Source: Chelydra serpentina
Taxonomy: Eukaryota > Chordata > Testudines > Chelydridae
NCBI GenBank assembly: GCA_037349315.1
Contig: JBAIAC010000004.1
Location: 34,661,001-34,725,000 of the forward strand
Direction of reading: 5' to 3'
Length of the DNA stretch: 64,000 nt
Of this stretch, positions 20,358 to 33,073 are shown one piece after another. How positions within the stretch are numbered: position 1 is the first letter of the stretch; every line of letters starts with the position of its first letter. A program made the translations under genes and the position numbers. The notes under the pieces were generated by a model. The model had not been told where the DNA came from. It did not search any database and worked only from the letters and a program-made list of their open reading frames with translations.

Positions 20358-21274
20358 GGAGACATCACTGCATGTGACTATCCAATGCAACTGCAAATGT
20401 TCACAATGGTGGGCACCCTTTGGTGAATGCATGTATCACCTATAATTGAGTAGTTGCACCTTTCTTTACTTGATTGCAGGTACAGACCAGGTAGTTAGAG
20501 ATGCAATTACTCTCATCTGAACCTGCTGCCATTCACTTTGGACCTGATTCTACCAATCTTACACATACTGAATTGTATCTTACTTCATGAGTGGTCCCAT
20601 CGTACCTCTAACTACCCTATTTGTACCTTCAATTAGGTAGTGTCACAGGATCCTAAATTTTCTGGCCCAAAGGCTATTATGATATTAACACAATACAGAC
20701 AAAGCAGATGTTCTTTTATTGGAATTTGGTAGCTTACTTGGTTACCATCCTCTCCCCATTTGAGGTGATTACACAAGAAATCAGTTCTGATTCTGTATCT
20801 TTAAGCCAGGTGCTGCCCTAATATTGAACATCTGTGCCTCTTGATTGAACAAATGCAAACTGATTTTTGACAGCAAAGGATACATTGATTTGATTTGGTA
20901 ACATTGGCAGAAGGCATAACTCAAGCTCTCTAGAAAATGCACGTGGTTGATCTATGTTTTCAAAGACAGATTTAAAACTATACTTTTGTCAGGTGCAGAT
21001 ATAAATCAATAGAAGGATTTCCTTGTAAACACAATGCAAGAGACAAGCATTTGTCTTCCTCCTTCTTTTCTGATTTTATGTGTAGGGTAGGTATGTATCA
21101 GACAGAAATAACCATCCAAATATAGGTTCCTAAAATGGCCTTGAAAACAATGGAAAGAACAATAAAACACTTGGCTTCCTTTCTAAAAACAGTGCTGAGG
21201 AAACTAATGTGTAAAAATGACGATTTCAATTAAACTATTTTATCTCATTCAATATACCAATATTTCTGCCACAT
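20358..21274. other. No gene recognised
   Basis: The sequence is AT-rich and looks unique. Confidence 0.4.
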
Positions 21275-21284
21275 GGATTCTTTA

Positions 21285-21390
21285 AAAAGAAAAGGAGTAC
21301 TTCCACACAAACTTCTTCATGGATTGACTACACAAGTACTCCTTTTCTTTTTGCTGACATAGACTAACATGGCTGCTACTCTGAAACTAC
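21285..21390. mobile_element. Tiny PLE-tail insertion with opposed ends and 10-bp TSD
   Basis: An exact 10-bp duplication, ggattcttta, lies at 21275-21284 and 21391-21400. The insert begins with the reversed PLE tail tract aaaagaaaaggagtact and ends with the forward tract agtactccttttctttttgc followed by 'agactaacatggctgctact'. It is a miniature version of the opposed-arm insertion at 411-2420, from a different PLE subfamily. Confidence 0.8.
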
Positions 21391-21400
21391 GGATTCTTTA

Positions 21401-23960
21401 GGTAGCTGAATCCAGTATTTAGTAAACTATTATGGAGAAACGTATTTAGAATTAAGCTGCAAATACAGTCTTGTTTATGTAGTAACTGTGGTCTGTGTCC
21501 CCAGTATGTTGTGTTATTGCTACTGGACAGCATAGTTTCTGGACACCTATACCCTCAAGTGGTCATTGTTTGAAGATGCTCCGAGATTTGAAATATTAGA
21601 AATGGCCCAACTGAAGATCATGATTAGGAAGTAGCTGAAGGGGCCAGAGATGCTGACCATTTGACCTGGTGTCTGGTTATGGGGTAGAAACTAGAAGGGC
21701 GGATGACATACCAGGGTTGGCATCATGGTTCTAGCTCCTTTGTGGGGCCGGGGAGGGTTGCTAATGGTCAATCTCAGAAATTCTAAGAATGTCCTCATTG
21801 GCAAGTGGGCAGTACAAAGAAGAAGCAGGCTTCTTCCTGCTGTACTCCTGTCATTGCAAACATCTCATCCCCTTTGTCATGGCATTGCTGTCCCTATAAG
21901 GGGAGTCTGGGCCCATGAGGAGCTAATTTAAGGGGAATAAACCCACATATGCAGTCAATTTAATGATGATCACCTGGTACTGATAAAAGGCCATCAGGGA
22001 TCTATTGCAGGAAGAGGGTCACAGAGAGAAGCTCTCCTAAGGGATGGGGGCTCCTGGAGACTACAGGCCCCAAGAAAGAGGACTGTATAGCCCAATGGGA
22101 GAGAGACTTTATTTCAAGGTTATTTTGATTTAATAAATTAGATCCCCCAGCAGAAGAATTTTATCTGATGCCCTTTTGTACTGTGCAGCGTTCTGCTTTG
22201 AGAAAAGAGAAGTTGAGGCAGTGAGTGCCTGCAGCACCATTCTAGGTCAGCAGGGGGTGCTACAGCACAGGCACACACCCTGCCACAGTCCCTTTCCCCT
22301 CTGTTTATTGATTGCATGGGTTTGTTAATTTCCTTGGTGTGGGGTTATGCATCATGTGGCAGGTTGTTGTGTTTTGTGGTCATTGGGTTGCATGGGTACA
22401 AATAAATTTAGAAGTTCACATTGTTAATATACAATGTAGTTGTTGAATCAGCACAGGATTGTATAACTTATGATTTATTTCACAGGATCACACCTTTGGA
22501 TAGCTAATCCTGGCAGCAGCACATAGATTCCACTTGGCAGGGCTAGAATTATTGGAGATGGAAGTTAGGTCTCATGACCCCACTGGAAGTGGGTTGAGGT
22601 CAGGAATTTTTTTCACACAATATTCTGCATGCTACTACAGTCCTTGGAATATTGTGCTCCAGTTACAGCAGTGGGTTTAAGTGGTCTAGATATGTCAGGA
22701 TGATTGGGATTGTAGCACTGAATTGGGGGAAAGATCAGTGATAAAATGGGGTGGTTGTTGTCTTCCACTCTGATAATGGGACTGGGAAACATTGCCTTTA
22801 GGAGTTATCTTGTTTGATTTAAGGTTATATTAAAATTGCAGCCACTTGACCAAAATTTCAATGCCTGTCATTTTACTTCTTGCATTTGAACATTGAGATG
22901 ATCACACAGCTGTGTGGATGTGTATAAATGCATACGCAATATATGGCCAGATATTTAAACACTGGCCTTCCTGTCCATTCCATGCAATTTATAGGCACAG
23001 ATTGTGGACACAGTTGTACACCCATAGTTATTGCTGATACAACTTATGCCATTTATATTTAAAGTACGTGATTATACCCCACATCCTCACTGCATTGCTG
23101 TTTTAGGCTGCTGTAATGCCACACAACTGGAGTAACTCAGTGGTGAATCCTCACCTCTGAATGACACAAATTGTCTGCACAATTATTTGCTTACAAAATT
23201 GGTGGAGGAAAAAAGAGGTCCAAATAAGGCTAAGCTGTAAAATCAAGCCCATATTGTATATTCAAATATTTGGGGTTTTTGTCTGTTGTCCTTTTCCCAT
23301 TTGTTTCTTCCTATTTTTAACTGTCAAAATTTGATCAAATATCTAAAACCTGTATTTTTACAAAATGTTTTCTCAGTTCCTTTTTCCACAACACACACAA
23401 CCTTTATCTGGTAATAGATTTGGATATCAAACACCTGTCAAACTATCTACGTAATTTGAAAGTCAAACAACCAATCAGTAGAAGCAAATAATGGGTGTTT
23501 CAACTCCTGTACATTTCTTTTCAGCAATACCCTTTTTCACCAATGTTCTCTTTACTTAGCGAAAGCTGAATATATATGAGAAATTAAACCATTTTTGAAT
23601 TTGGTTCTTAGCAGTTGTAGGCACCTACCAATCCGGATTATTGTGGTTTGCAGACTTTAATTATATCTGTTATGAGATATAAGTGCTTCAGTTATACTTC
23701 AAGAAAAAGAATGATTATAGTTTAGGATTTTTTTCATAGTCCTTTCTCTTCTGTTTCTTCCTCTAATAACTCTCGTTATATGATATAGTAATTTTAATCT
23801 TCATCAACATTTGTTCAGCAAGCACTTGGCTCAGCATCAAAAATCAATGTGCAGCATGAAAATAAGAAATTAATATGTGGTCCTTTACTACAAGATGTGT
23901 CAAAGCATCAGAGGGATTAAAACTACTGGGCCCGATTTGATCTCAGATATGTTGTCGTCC
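21401..23960. other. No gene recognised; 21590-22290 possibly an old LTR
   Basis: The part from about 21590 to 22290 has LTR-like composition, with aggggaataaaccc and an end at gcacacaccctgccaca, but no matching start or target duplication was found. The rest is AT-rich with nothing recognisable. Confidence 0.3.
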
Positions 23961-23966
23961 GACTAA

Positions 23967-24140
23967 GGCCTGGTCTACACTACAATAAAGCAGCTGAAGT
24001 CAACCTAATGATCTCTGTGTACACACTACAGCCTTGCTCCCGCCGATGTCAATGCCCTACTGCACCGACGTAAAACTCCACCTCCACGAGAGGCGTAGGG
24101 CTTATGTCGGTGTAATTAGGGCAACACAGTGTCCCCGTAG
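23967..24140. mobile_element. Harbinger-like MITE, right end lost
   Basis: The left end ggcctggtctacactac is preceded by TAA (23964-23966). The body carries 'gcaccgacgtaaaactccac' and ttatgtcggtgtaatt. The right terminus is replaced by the hAT element that starts at 24143. Confidence 0.65.
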
Positions 24141-24142
24141 AT

Positions 24143-24515
24143 CAGGGGTGGAGACCCTATGGCCCGCGGACCTGATCTGGCCTGCTGCTTAATTTCATCC
24201 GGCCCGCAGCACATCTCTGTGCCGTGGGCCGGAAGCCCCAAGCTCGCCCCCTCCCCCACACGGGGCTGGAGTCATGAACACCAGCTCGCCCCGCTGCAGG
24301 GGGAAGCTAGGGTTGCCAGGCCATTAAGAGGTTGGTTCCGCACAGCTCCCAGAAGCAGCTGGGATGTCCCTGCAACTCCTAGGCGCTGGGGCAATCAGGG
24401 AAGCTCCACGTGCTGCCCCCGCCCCCAGCACCGGCTCCGCAGCTCCCATTACCCAGAAACAGTGGCCAACGGGAGCTGCAGGGCCGGCAGCTGTGGGTGT
24501 GAGCAGTGCGCACCA
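24143..24515. mobile_element. hAT-type MITE, GC-rich
   Basis: The left end caggggtggagaccctatgg followed by cccgcggacctgatctggcc is of the common hAT nonautonomous type. The right end is not clearly preserved before the CR1 tail at 24519. Confidence 0.6.
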
Positions 24516-24518
24516 CAC

Positions 24519-24885
24519 AGAGTCATCTAGTCCAGTATCCTGTCTCTGACAGTGGCTAGTAGCAGGTGCTTCCAAGGAAACTGCAAAATACCCCATAGTA
24601 GGACAGTGTCGAATAATCTTCCCCCATGAAGGTCTCACCTTAATCCGTAATAGAGAGTGTTTTGAAGCCTGAGGTTTTATATCCCTTCCAGATTGTTTAT
24701 TAGCATTAACTATTGCAGCTAAAATGTTAAGGCCGCACACAATAATTAAGGCGTGCAGAAAAACAAAATAAGACAGGGCCTTCCACCCATGAAATTCATG
24801 AACCTTGTCCATCCTTGCCAGGTACTTAATAGTCAGCTCCAGGACAAATAGTTCACACATTTGTAGTCAGCACTCCTTGCCTCAA
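24519..24885 (-). repeat. CR1 LINE 3' fragment
   Basis: The plus strand shows agagtcatctagtccagtat, 'ctgacagtggctagtagcag' and ttttatatcccttccagatt, all features of a reversed CR1 3' end. No open frame remains. Confidence 0.65.
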
Positions 24886-26714
24886 TATTTTTCATTAAGA
24901 ACTATGGACTATTCCTTCTAAGAGGGACCATAAAAATGCACTCTTGGGTTGGAATGACTATGCTTTCCCATTCTTTCATCATTGTTCTAACTAGAATAGA
25001 TCAATGTTGAGAGAGTTCCTATGTTACAAGGCATCCCAGGCTTTGTCAGGAACAACGTTACATTATTATTACAACGTTACATTATTTCTCCCCTTCTTTG
25101 AAGTCAGGATGAATTTGACAGAGTTAATAAATGTTTCTCTGCAGTATTAGATGTGACTGTTCACTCTGCCTGCTTCTAACATGTGAGCAGAGTTTAGGTG
25201 GGGATCATCTCCCAGAAATGAACAGTGACCAATCTTGTCTTCCCCCCTACCCCAAATGAAAGACATCAGGGGATACCTAGGTTCTGTGAAACACTTCACT
25301 TCTTTTAGTAATAAGAAATATAACTGAGAATGGGCCTTAGCCACAAAGTTCAGAGACAGATCTGAATGTCACTAGTTCTGGGGGTAACTGAATCCTGAGG
25401 TTTGGTTTGGAGTTAATATAAGTGACTGAACCAAAGATAATGATGATAAAAAAATTGTACAACACAAAACAACATACCTTGAACACTTTTATCAGATACT
25501 TTCCTGTTTTGATTTACAAAGCTTCAGTCTGGGTGAGTTTCTCTTCAGAAAGGGATGCTATTTATCTCTGTGACCTTTACACAGCCCAGCTAGTATGTAA
25601 GATTTGTAGAGAACAGATAAGGGCACATATTGTGTGTGTATTGCTGTGACAGAAGTATGAGTGGCAAGTGGTTCGAAGCAACAATCTAGGCTCATTTTAT
25701 AAACTATATTATATTGACGTTGACTTATTAAGTTACATAGGGAGCAGGTTACTATGATTATTTAAATATTAATCCTCATCAATGTGCCTGGTGCTGCACA
25801 GGACACAAAATGTGACACGTCCTGCCCCAAGGATCTATAATCTAAAAAAAGCCAGACTTATGGAAAGCAGGTCCCATTGGGAAAAGTAGAGGCAGAAGGA
25901 ACCTGATGTGGAAGCAAAGTTTGGGATTTTTAAAATCATATTAGATCACTTGGTAGCTCTCATGAATGATGTGAATTTTTAGGAGATGCTTACATGAGGA
26001 TATGAAGGTGGCTTGTCAAATTGGGATGCTCAAGGCTTCTGAGAGTTACCCAGGGTACAGGCGGCTGATTGGGCCAGCCAAGAATCTGGCCATATGCTCT
26101 GCTCCATTCTCTCAACCTCTTGGCACATCCCCAGTATCTGCCCAATGCCAAAAAGCAGGGATAGGTAGCATTGAGCTGGCGACCACTGGCTTTGCATTAT
26201 CCAAGGAGTTCCCTTTGGCTATCCCTTTAGGAAAACTTTTAGCCTGCTTTGCAATGATTTAGCAGCACAAAACAGCCAGAGAGTTGCCAAAAATTGAACC
26301 CCAGTGACTAGCAGTACACTACTCTGGTGAAAAGTTTGTGTAGTGATTATGAATGACTATATAATGAATAATTTGCACCTTTTTTAATGCTTACCTCAAG
26401 GTTAAAATGCCCATCCCAGTTACATATAAAGTTTGGTAAAATATAGTCTGTGAAATCACTATGAACTGAACATGGTTTGTGTGAGCATTTCAAAGTTCAA
26501 AGGAGAATTTTTATAATCAAAGGAAATATTTTCATTTTCAGAAAGCAACATTAACACTCTTTCCCCCTCTAAAACATGGATATAACAACACTGAGATAGT
26601 AAAGTGAATGTGATTTTTTCAAAATATCTTGCTATCTCATGGTCAAGGATCAGATTCATCCACAAACTATAATGATAAACAGCACTTCTCATTAAAATAT
26701 TTTACACACACAAA
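24886..26714. other. No gene; short repeat trace at 25765-25855
   Basis: The trace 'ggtgctgcacaggacacaaa' with 'gatctataatctaaa' is the reverse of the repeat at 5215-5350. The rest is unrecognised. Confidence 0.4.
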
Positions 26715-26880
26715 TTAATTCATCCAAACAACATCCTTGTGATGTAAATAAGTATTTCAACCCCCAGTTTACAGATGGGGATATTGAGGTATTAATGATA
26801 ATGGCTTGCAGAAGGCCATAGAATAATCAAAGCCAGGATAAGATCTCTGGAGTTTGTAGCTCCAGCTCCTATATTCAGAC
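26715..26880. repeat. MIR-like ancient SINE relic
   Basis: The string 'ccccagtttacagatgggga' followed by 'gcttgcagaaggccatagaa' and an old tail matches the MIR core. Confidence 0.55.
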
Positions 26881-27384
26881 AAATGGACAACATCGCTCTC
26901 TATATTGTTAATTTCTCAAATACACATAAACGCAAGTTTTTGGACCAGTGTATATAATAGTGAACTTAAAGATGGAGAATTCCAAGTAGGTTAGCTAGTG
27001 CCAATACACAAATTCTTCCTATTCTATATTGCCCAATGTTTCATGCAGTCTACTTTTAAATAAATGAATCTTCCTCCACTTCCCATAACTGCTTCAGCAT
27101 TTGCTACACTTCAATTTTATATGATATTCAGCCTAAATATTCCTTTGTTTAGTTTCATCCTATAATAAAGTTGAACAGAGGGTTCAGATGCTAACTCAGC
27201 AGTGCAGGAAAATGCACCAAATTGCATATACAAATACACTGAATCATCTCCTCACTATGGATCCCTCCAATGAATATTTCTCATCCTTATTATTTCATTC
27301 TATCTATCTACCTCTGTATAGACAAAAGAAGATCTTAGTCTGATAACTGTCTGGCAGAGTGATGAACTGTTCACTGTGAACTGT
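26881..27384. other. No gene recognised
   Basis: AT-rich sequence without features. Confidence 0.4.
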
Positions 27385-27825
27385 GGAGAAAGTAAATTAG
27401 GAAGTGTTATTTATTCCTTCTTATAACACAAGAATTATGGGTCACCAAATGAAATTAATAGGCATCAGGTTTAAAACAAACAAAAGAAAGTATTTTTTTT
27501 TCACACAACGCACAGTCAAACTGTGGAACTCCTTGCCAGGGGATATTGTGAAGGTCAAGACTGTAACAGGGTTCAAAAAAGAACTAGATATTTTCATGGA
27601 AGATAGCTCCATCAATGGCTTATTAGCCACGATGGGCAGCAATGGTGTCCTTAGCCTCTGTTTGCCAGAAGCTGGGAATGAGCGACACGGGATGGATCAC
27701 TTGATGATTACCTGTTCTGTTCATTCCCTCTGGGGAACCTGACATTGGCCACTGTCAGAAGACGGGATGCTGGGCTAGATGGTCCTTTGGTCTGACCCAG
27801 TATGGCTCTTCTTAACTGTAACTTT
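27385..27825 (+). mobile_element. CR1 LINE 3' end with C-terminal coding remnant
   Basis: The plus frame at 27404-27742 reads the CR1 carboxyl terminus: [30 protein letters not shown] and [10 protein letters not shown]. The 3' UTR follows, ending in 'tctgacccagtatggctctt'. The copy is strongly 5'-truncated, as most CR1 copies are. Confidence 0.85.
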
Positions 27826-29215
27826 TTAGCTGTCAGATGAGGAACAATACCCCAAAATGAGAGACATAAGAAATATATGAATGCAGGAAGCTTAATGTTG
27901 TATGGCATTAGTTACCTTAATACAAATAACAAGCTACAATCTCATTTTCCTGAATCATAATTTCTGCATTAATAACTTACAGTATTAAAGGTGAGAACAC
28001 AAGGTCTGGTTGCGTGTTAAATGCATTGAAAATGAGAGACAATTAAATGTGGTGTGAGCAGCCATCTATTCCTGTAAAACAAACTACTCACAAAAAGGCA
28101 GACGTGCATACAGAGATAGGAAGCCTGTACGATGCTGCTACTGGGAGCTTCAAAGCATTAAAAGGAAACAATCACTTCTCTGTACTCGCTTCCCCCCTCC
28201 CCTGTGTCTACATGACAGCCAGCCACATTTCTCAGAAGTGTATCTGTCACAAGTACAGCCAGGGCAAGGATTGGCTTTTAAAACCTTTTTGAAATCACTT
28301 GAGGATCATTTCCCTAATTGGTAGAAAATATGAAGAAATTAAGCAGGAACATGAGACACAAGCATCCACACAGATATTAAATGCACTCTCACTTGTGAAA
28401 TGCTCTAGTTGAGAAATAAAGCACTCAACAGTCAAGACACTCCAAATATCAAGGGGCCTGATTCTCCTCTCATTTACTCCACTATAATCAGGAATGACTG
28501 GAGTCAGTGAAATTTCTCATTGGTTTTATACTAATGGAGAATCAAGCTTAAGTTTTCTACTACTACTTTTACTCAGCATCATAGCATAGTCTCTATATGT
28601 TACTATATGTATTAAATAAATATGGTCGTGAGCTGCCAACACTGCAGTGTACCCTTTAATGAGGCATCCTTAAGTGAGGAACCATTAAGAGAGAGTACTG
28701 AATTCAGGATGTGATAACAGGTGTTCAGGAAAGCCCTTTTCAGGCAACTTTAAATCATTCTAGACTAAATGGTAGTGTTGCTGTTTATTTAATGCATTCT
28801 AATAGGCATGAGTAAAAATGTTGTCTTTAAAAGTTCATAACTTTAGAAATACCAAGATAGATTCATTCCTGCATTCTGGCCCCACTGCACTGCTCTGGGC
28901 CATTAAACAGCTGGATCTGCTCAGCTGGGACAGTCCTCAGCTGAAGCAGACCCAATGTAGCTGACCCTTGCAGTCTCTCCATGATCTGGCCCTGATATAG
29001 GAGGAAGAGAGAAGCATGTCTGAGAACCATGATCAGCTGTTATAAGACAGAGCACCCTAAACTCACCTCAACATGTTGTAGTACAAGGAAAGCTGGTGCA
29101 CACAATATATCGACTGCAGAAATGAACTGGCTGAGGGGAACACAGAGTTTTAAGACTGCATATAATAAAAAAAAATGAAGTGATATGAAAATGGCTAGGG
29201 CAAGAGATGACACTG
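27826..29215. other. No gene; old palindromic repeat at 28449-28556
   Basis: The 28449-28556 piece has inverted ends ggcctgattctcctctca and tggagaatcaagct, typical of an old foldback repeat of reptiles. The remainder is unrecognised. Confidence 0.45.
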
Positions 29216-29490
29216 TTATAGAAAAAATCAAGAAAGACTATTGTGATGGTTTGGATGTATGCTAAGAATGGATTAGGAAAGGATACCATACATGGAGATA
29301 CAAACCCAAGTGCAAAGAACTAGAAATAGAGGAAGACCAAGGATGCCTTGGATAGACACTGTTAAGAACGACATAGAACAGAAAGGTTTCAAGATGAGCA
29401 AATCTGGGAAGCTGGTACAAGATGGAAAGTGCTAGAAAGACTTCTTTTATTCCTGTCTGTCAGTTGAGCAGTGACAATGGGACCCAATAG
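29216..29490 (+). pseudogene. LINE ORF2 C-terminal remnant
   Basis: Plus-strand reading, across frameshifts, gives ERIPYMAIQTQ, RNRGRPRMPWIDTVKND and QKGFKMSKSGK. This is the RGRPxxxWxxxVxxD signature found at the C-terminus of many non-LTR retrotransposon proteins. No upstream RT is present nearby. Confidence 0.6.
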
Positions 29491-29834
29491 AGAAGAAAGA
29501 AGAAAATCACATCGGCCCCAAGAATCAGGGAACTAAAACTGACTCCCTGTTGGAGCCCTGTTCTGCACTGAAAGAATCTTAGCATGAGGAAATTCTGGGC
29601 TACTATGCCAATTTTCTTCAAACTTGAATTGCTTCCTTCCTGGAGATTATGAAACAGACAAAATCTGAAGTTTCTAACCTACCTAAGAGAATCTGAACCA
29701 ATCATGCAACAAGACAACATGCTCTGAGGGCCATCTGGGCCATCACACAACCTCCAAGTGTATCTCCATAGTGTCGCTTACAATGGGATAAAGCTTTAAG
29801 CCACAATTTAGCCTTGGTAACTTTAGTTAGAATT
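29491..29834. other. No gene recognised
   Basis: Unremarkable sequence. Confidence 0.4.
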
Positions 29835-31720
29835 TAAGAGCATAAGAACGGCCATACTAGTTCAGGTCCATCTAGCCCAAAGTCCTATCTTCTGACAGTG
29901 GCCAGTGCCAGATGCTTCAGAGGGAATGGATAGAACAATTTCAAGTGATCCATCCACTGTCATCCAGTCCCAGCTTCTGGCAGTTGGAGGTTTAGGGACT
30001 CTCGGAGCATGGAATTGCATCCTTGACCATGTTGGCAAATAGCTATGGATGAACCAATCTGTCATGAACTAATTGTTTTTTGAACTTTTGGCCTTCACAA
30101 CTGTCAAGACTAATTCCCCACTCTGACACTTTGAGTGCAGAGGTGGGGGCCCGCAAGGATTCTAAATATTAATACTGGCCACTCCAGGCTTGTTTTTAAC
30201 TCCCAAGGTCACAGCTTTTTTGTGACCTTGGATTGGTAGATGCTGCCACCACCCAAGTGCAGACCCCCTTTTAGAGCCCAGGAATGCGCCCTTAGGAATT
30301 CCTTCCTGTGGGGTACCCTCAACCCCTTTTACCACCCCCCTCCAGGGAAGAGCTGAGAAAGAAAAAAAGGAAATCAGCTGTTGCCACCAGTTAATTAACT
30401 AACGTGCACAAACCTCTTAAGACACAAAAATCCAATTCTATTCTTAAAAAAGATAAATTTTATTTTAAAAAAGAGGAAGAAAATGTATCTGGGAACTCAG
30501 GCTATTGCTAGATTTTAAAAGAGCAACTACAAGGATTAAGCACCAAGAATAGCTTTCTTGAGGTCCAGCTTAAAGGTTACAAGCAAAACAAAAGCACCTG
30601 GGTTAGCACAGAGGAATCCATAAGCCATAAAGAAATAAAAGGGATAAAGCTAATCATGTCTTCCTTGACATTTCCTAATCTACTTGCATATCTGGGGTTT
30701 TAAATGAGCAGTTTCTAGGTATGATACTGATGATTTTTTCATACCTGGCCTAAGCTTCTTATAGCATAGCTGCCCTGTCCGCCTCTCCCCAGGAGAACAA
30801 CAACATACAGACAAAAGGGAAGTCTTTTCTTAATTTTTAAATTTTTAATCTTAAAAAGGTCTAGTCTTCCCATTGGCTCTTTTGGTCAGGTGCCCACTCA
30901 CTTCTGTTTACCTATACATAGCAGTGAGACTTTTTAACCCTTTACAGGTAGAGCAATTCTAGAACAGCTACTAAGAGGGATGTTATAGCTAATGGCTGGC
31001 TGGGTGTCCATAAAAGGGAGCTACACACTCACCCCTTCATTTATCACAACAACATTAGTTGGCAATGAGTTCCACAAGTTGACTGCATTGTGTGAAGAAG
31101 TACTTCCTTTAATCTCTTTTAAACCTGCCACCTATTAATTTAATTAGGCGACCCCTAATTCTTGTGTTTTGTGAAGGGGTAGATAACACTTCCCTATTCG
31201 CTTTCTCCAGACCATTCATGATTTTATGGACCTCTATCATATCCCCCCTCAGTTGTCTCTTTTCCAACGTGAACAGTCCCAGTCTTCTTAACCTCTCTTC
31301 ATATGGAAACTGTTCCATACCCCTAATCATTTTGGTGTCCTTCTCTGTACCTTTTCCAATTCTAATATATGATTTTTAAGATGGGGTGACAATAACTGCA
31401 TTCTGTAGTCAGTTGTGGGCATACCATAGATTTATATAGTGGCATGTGATATTATCTATCCCTTTCCTAATGATTCCTAACATTCTGTTAGGGTTTTTTT
31501 GACTGCCACTCCACATTGAGCAGAATTTTTCAGAGAACTATCCAAGATGACTCCAAGATCTCGTTCCTGAGTGGCAACAGCTAATTTACATCATTTGTAT
31601 GTACATCATTTTGTATGTATAGCTGGGATTATGTTTTCCCAATGTGCATTGCTTTGTACTTATCAGCATTGAATTTCCTCTGCCATTTTGTTGCCCAGTC
31701 ACTCAGTTTAGTGACATCCC
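29835..31720 (-). mobile_element. CR1 LINE 3' end split by a solo LTR
   Basis: The CR1 3' end at 29835-30101 continues at 31049-31720 after a 947-bp LTR. The right part encodes the C-terminal segment MIRGMEQFPYEERLRRLGLF and TLEKRQLRGDMIEVHKIMNG at 31109-31330. It shows heavy but even decay. Confidence 0.85.
30102..31048 (-). mobile_element. Solo LTR (TGTCAAGAC...TATCACA), 5-bp TSD
   Basis: The ends are tgtcaagactaattcc and catttatcaca, flanked by acaac at 30097-30101 and 31049-31053. The host CR1 reads continuously across the site. Sense orientation is probably minus, since the reverse complement has ttttaaaataaaatttatc as a polyadenylation-type signal in its second half. It is a different family from the LTRs at 11 and 16 kb. 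Confidence 0.85.
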
Positions 31721-32690
31721 AGACAGTTGTCCCAGAAAGTCAAAGTTAGATGTAGCAACATAGCATTTGGTAGCATATGTTCTCAAACCATACGTGGGAA
31801 AACAGAATCCAGTAAGTAGGGGCATAAATGCCATGGTGAATCTAGCCATTTCTCCCAAAGATGTCCTTCATCTCCTTCCATTCTAAAGCCTTTCCAACAT
31901 ATTGGCATGGTATGTGTTCATATTAGTTAATACTTTTTATTCAGATGAGGCAGGCAGATATGAAAGATCCACAGTTAAACAGCACTTCATTTATTCAAAT
32001 GTCAGCAGGTGTAGGAGCCTGGAACTTGCTTATCCTGAGTGCTGTGAATTTTGCTTCACAGCTAAGGAGATCCCCTACTGACTTTTTACACACCAACACA
32101 AAATGTCATCTAATTAATACTGCATTAGAGTTTTGACTCTAGAGCCATATGTACCTTACAATGTTTCAAGGCCATGCTCACCTCTCCCACGTTTCCTTCA
32201 GCTCTGGAGATCTGACTCAGTATAATTTCCTCATGAAGACAAATACATACTTGCTTTACTAGTCTTCTACTTTAATGGGTCATTGCATTCACATTGCATT
32301 TGTATTGTATTTCTGAAATATGCAAACACAATACCCGTTTTGCAAATACAAAAACTAATAGATTAGGAAAAATAATTGAAACGTATCTTGCTTCAGCAGG
32401 GCTGGAGTGCATTTATGCCAAACTGATCTAGGGGAATGTGTTTATCCTATTCTAGGAACATAGGGATAAAAAGAGAGATTAGATATTTGTTGACATAACT
32501 TGTCCTTTTGGAAACAGCAATACAATTATGACCCTCCTGCAGCTGTGCACATTCCTGAGGCTAATGTGGGGCTGTACAACCTCTTCTCTTTTAAACTCTT
32601 GCAGAGGAATAACCACATTGTTGTATCATGAAGGAGGTTTGGAGAAAAGTGGCACAAATGTTGCCAAGCACTTATCAGCTCTCTCTCCCA
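31721..32690. other. No gene recognised
   Basis: Short frames only. Confidence 0.4.
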
Positions 32691-32785
32691 ATGAGCTATT
32701 CTTATTCGTTATTTGTATTGCAGTAGCACCTAAAAGCCCCAACCCAGATCAGGGCCTTTTATGCTAGGCAGAGATGGACTACAGC
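32691..32785 (-). repeat. Dispersed amniote repeat fragment
   Basis: The string 'cagtagcacctaaaagcccc' with 'gatcagggccttttatgct' is a reversed copy of the repeat at 5215-5350. Confidence 0.45.
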
Positions 32786-32793
32786 ATTGGCAG

Positions 32794-33065
32794 CAGTAGC
32801 GTAGCTGGGGGGGAGCAGGGGGAGCGGCCGCTCCCCCTTGAGTGGAAGCGGCGCCTTTTTTTAGCAGCACTAAAAAAAGGCGCCGCTTCTTTTTAAGCGC
32901 CACTTCTTAAACTCACCCGGCAGCGCTCCGGGTCTTCGGCGGCATTTTGGCGGGGGGAGCTGCCGAAGTGCCGCTGAAGACCCGGAGCACTGCCGGGTGA
33001 GTACAGGGGGAGGCGCCTTTTTATAGCGCCGCTCCCCCTGCGCTCCAGACCTGGCTGCGCTACTG
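32794..33065. mobile_element. hAT MITE, 272 bp, exact 8-bp TSD
   Basis: The ends are cagtagcgtagctggg and, reversed, cagtagcgcagccagg, with exact 8-bp duplications attggcag at 32786-32793 and 33066-33073. It contains inverted blocks such as ggcgcctttttttagc against its reverse, and ccggcagcgctccgggtctt against its reverse. Confidence 0.9.
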
Positions 33066-33073
33066 ATTGGCAG

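Noticed and set aside
24324..24860. 178-codon minus-strand open frame
   Set aside because: It crosses the boundary between a hAT MITE and a CR1 tail and is a chance fusion.
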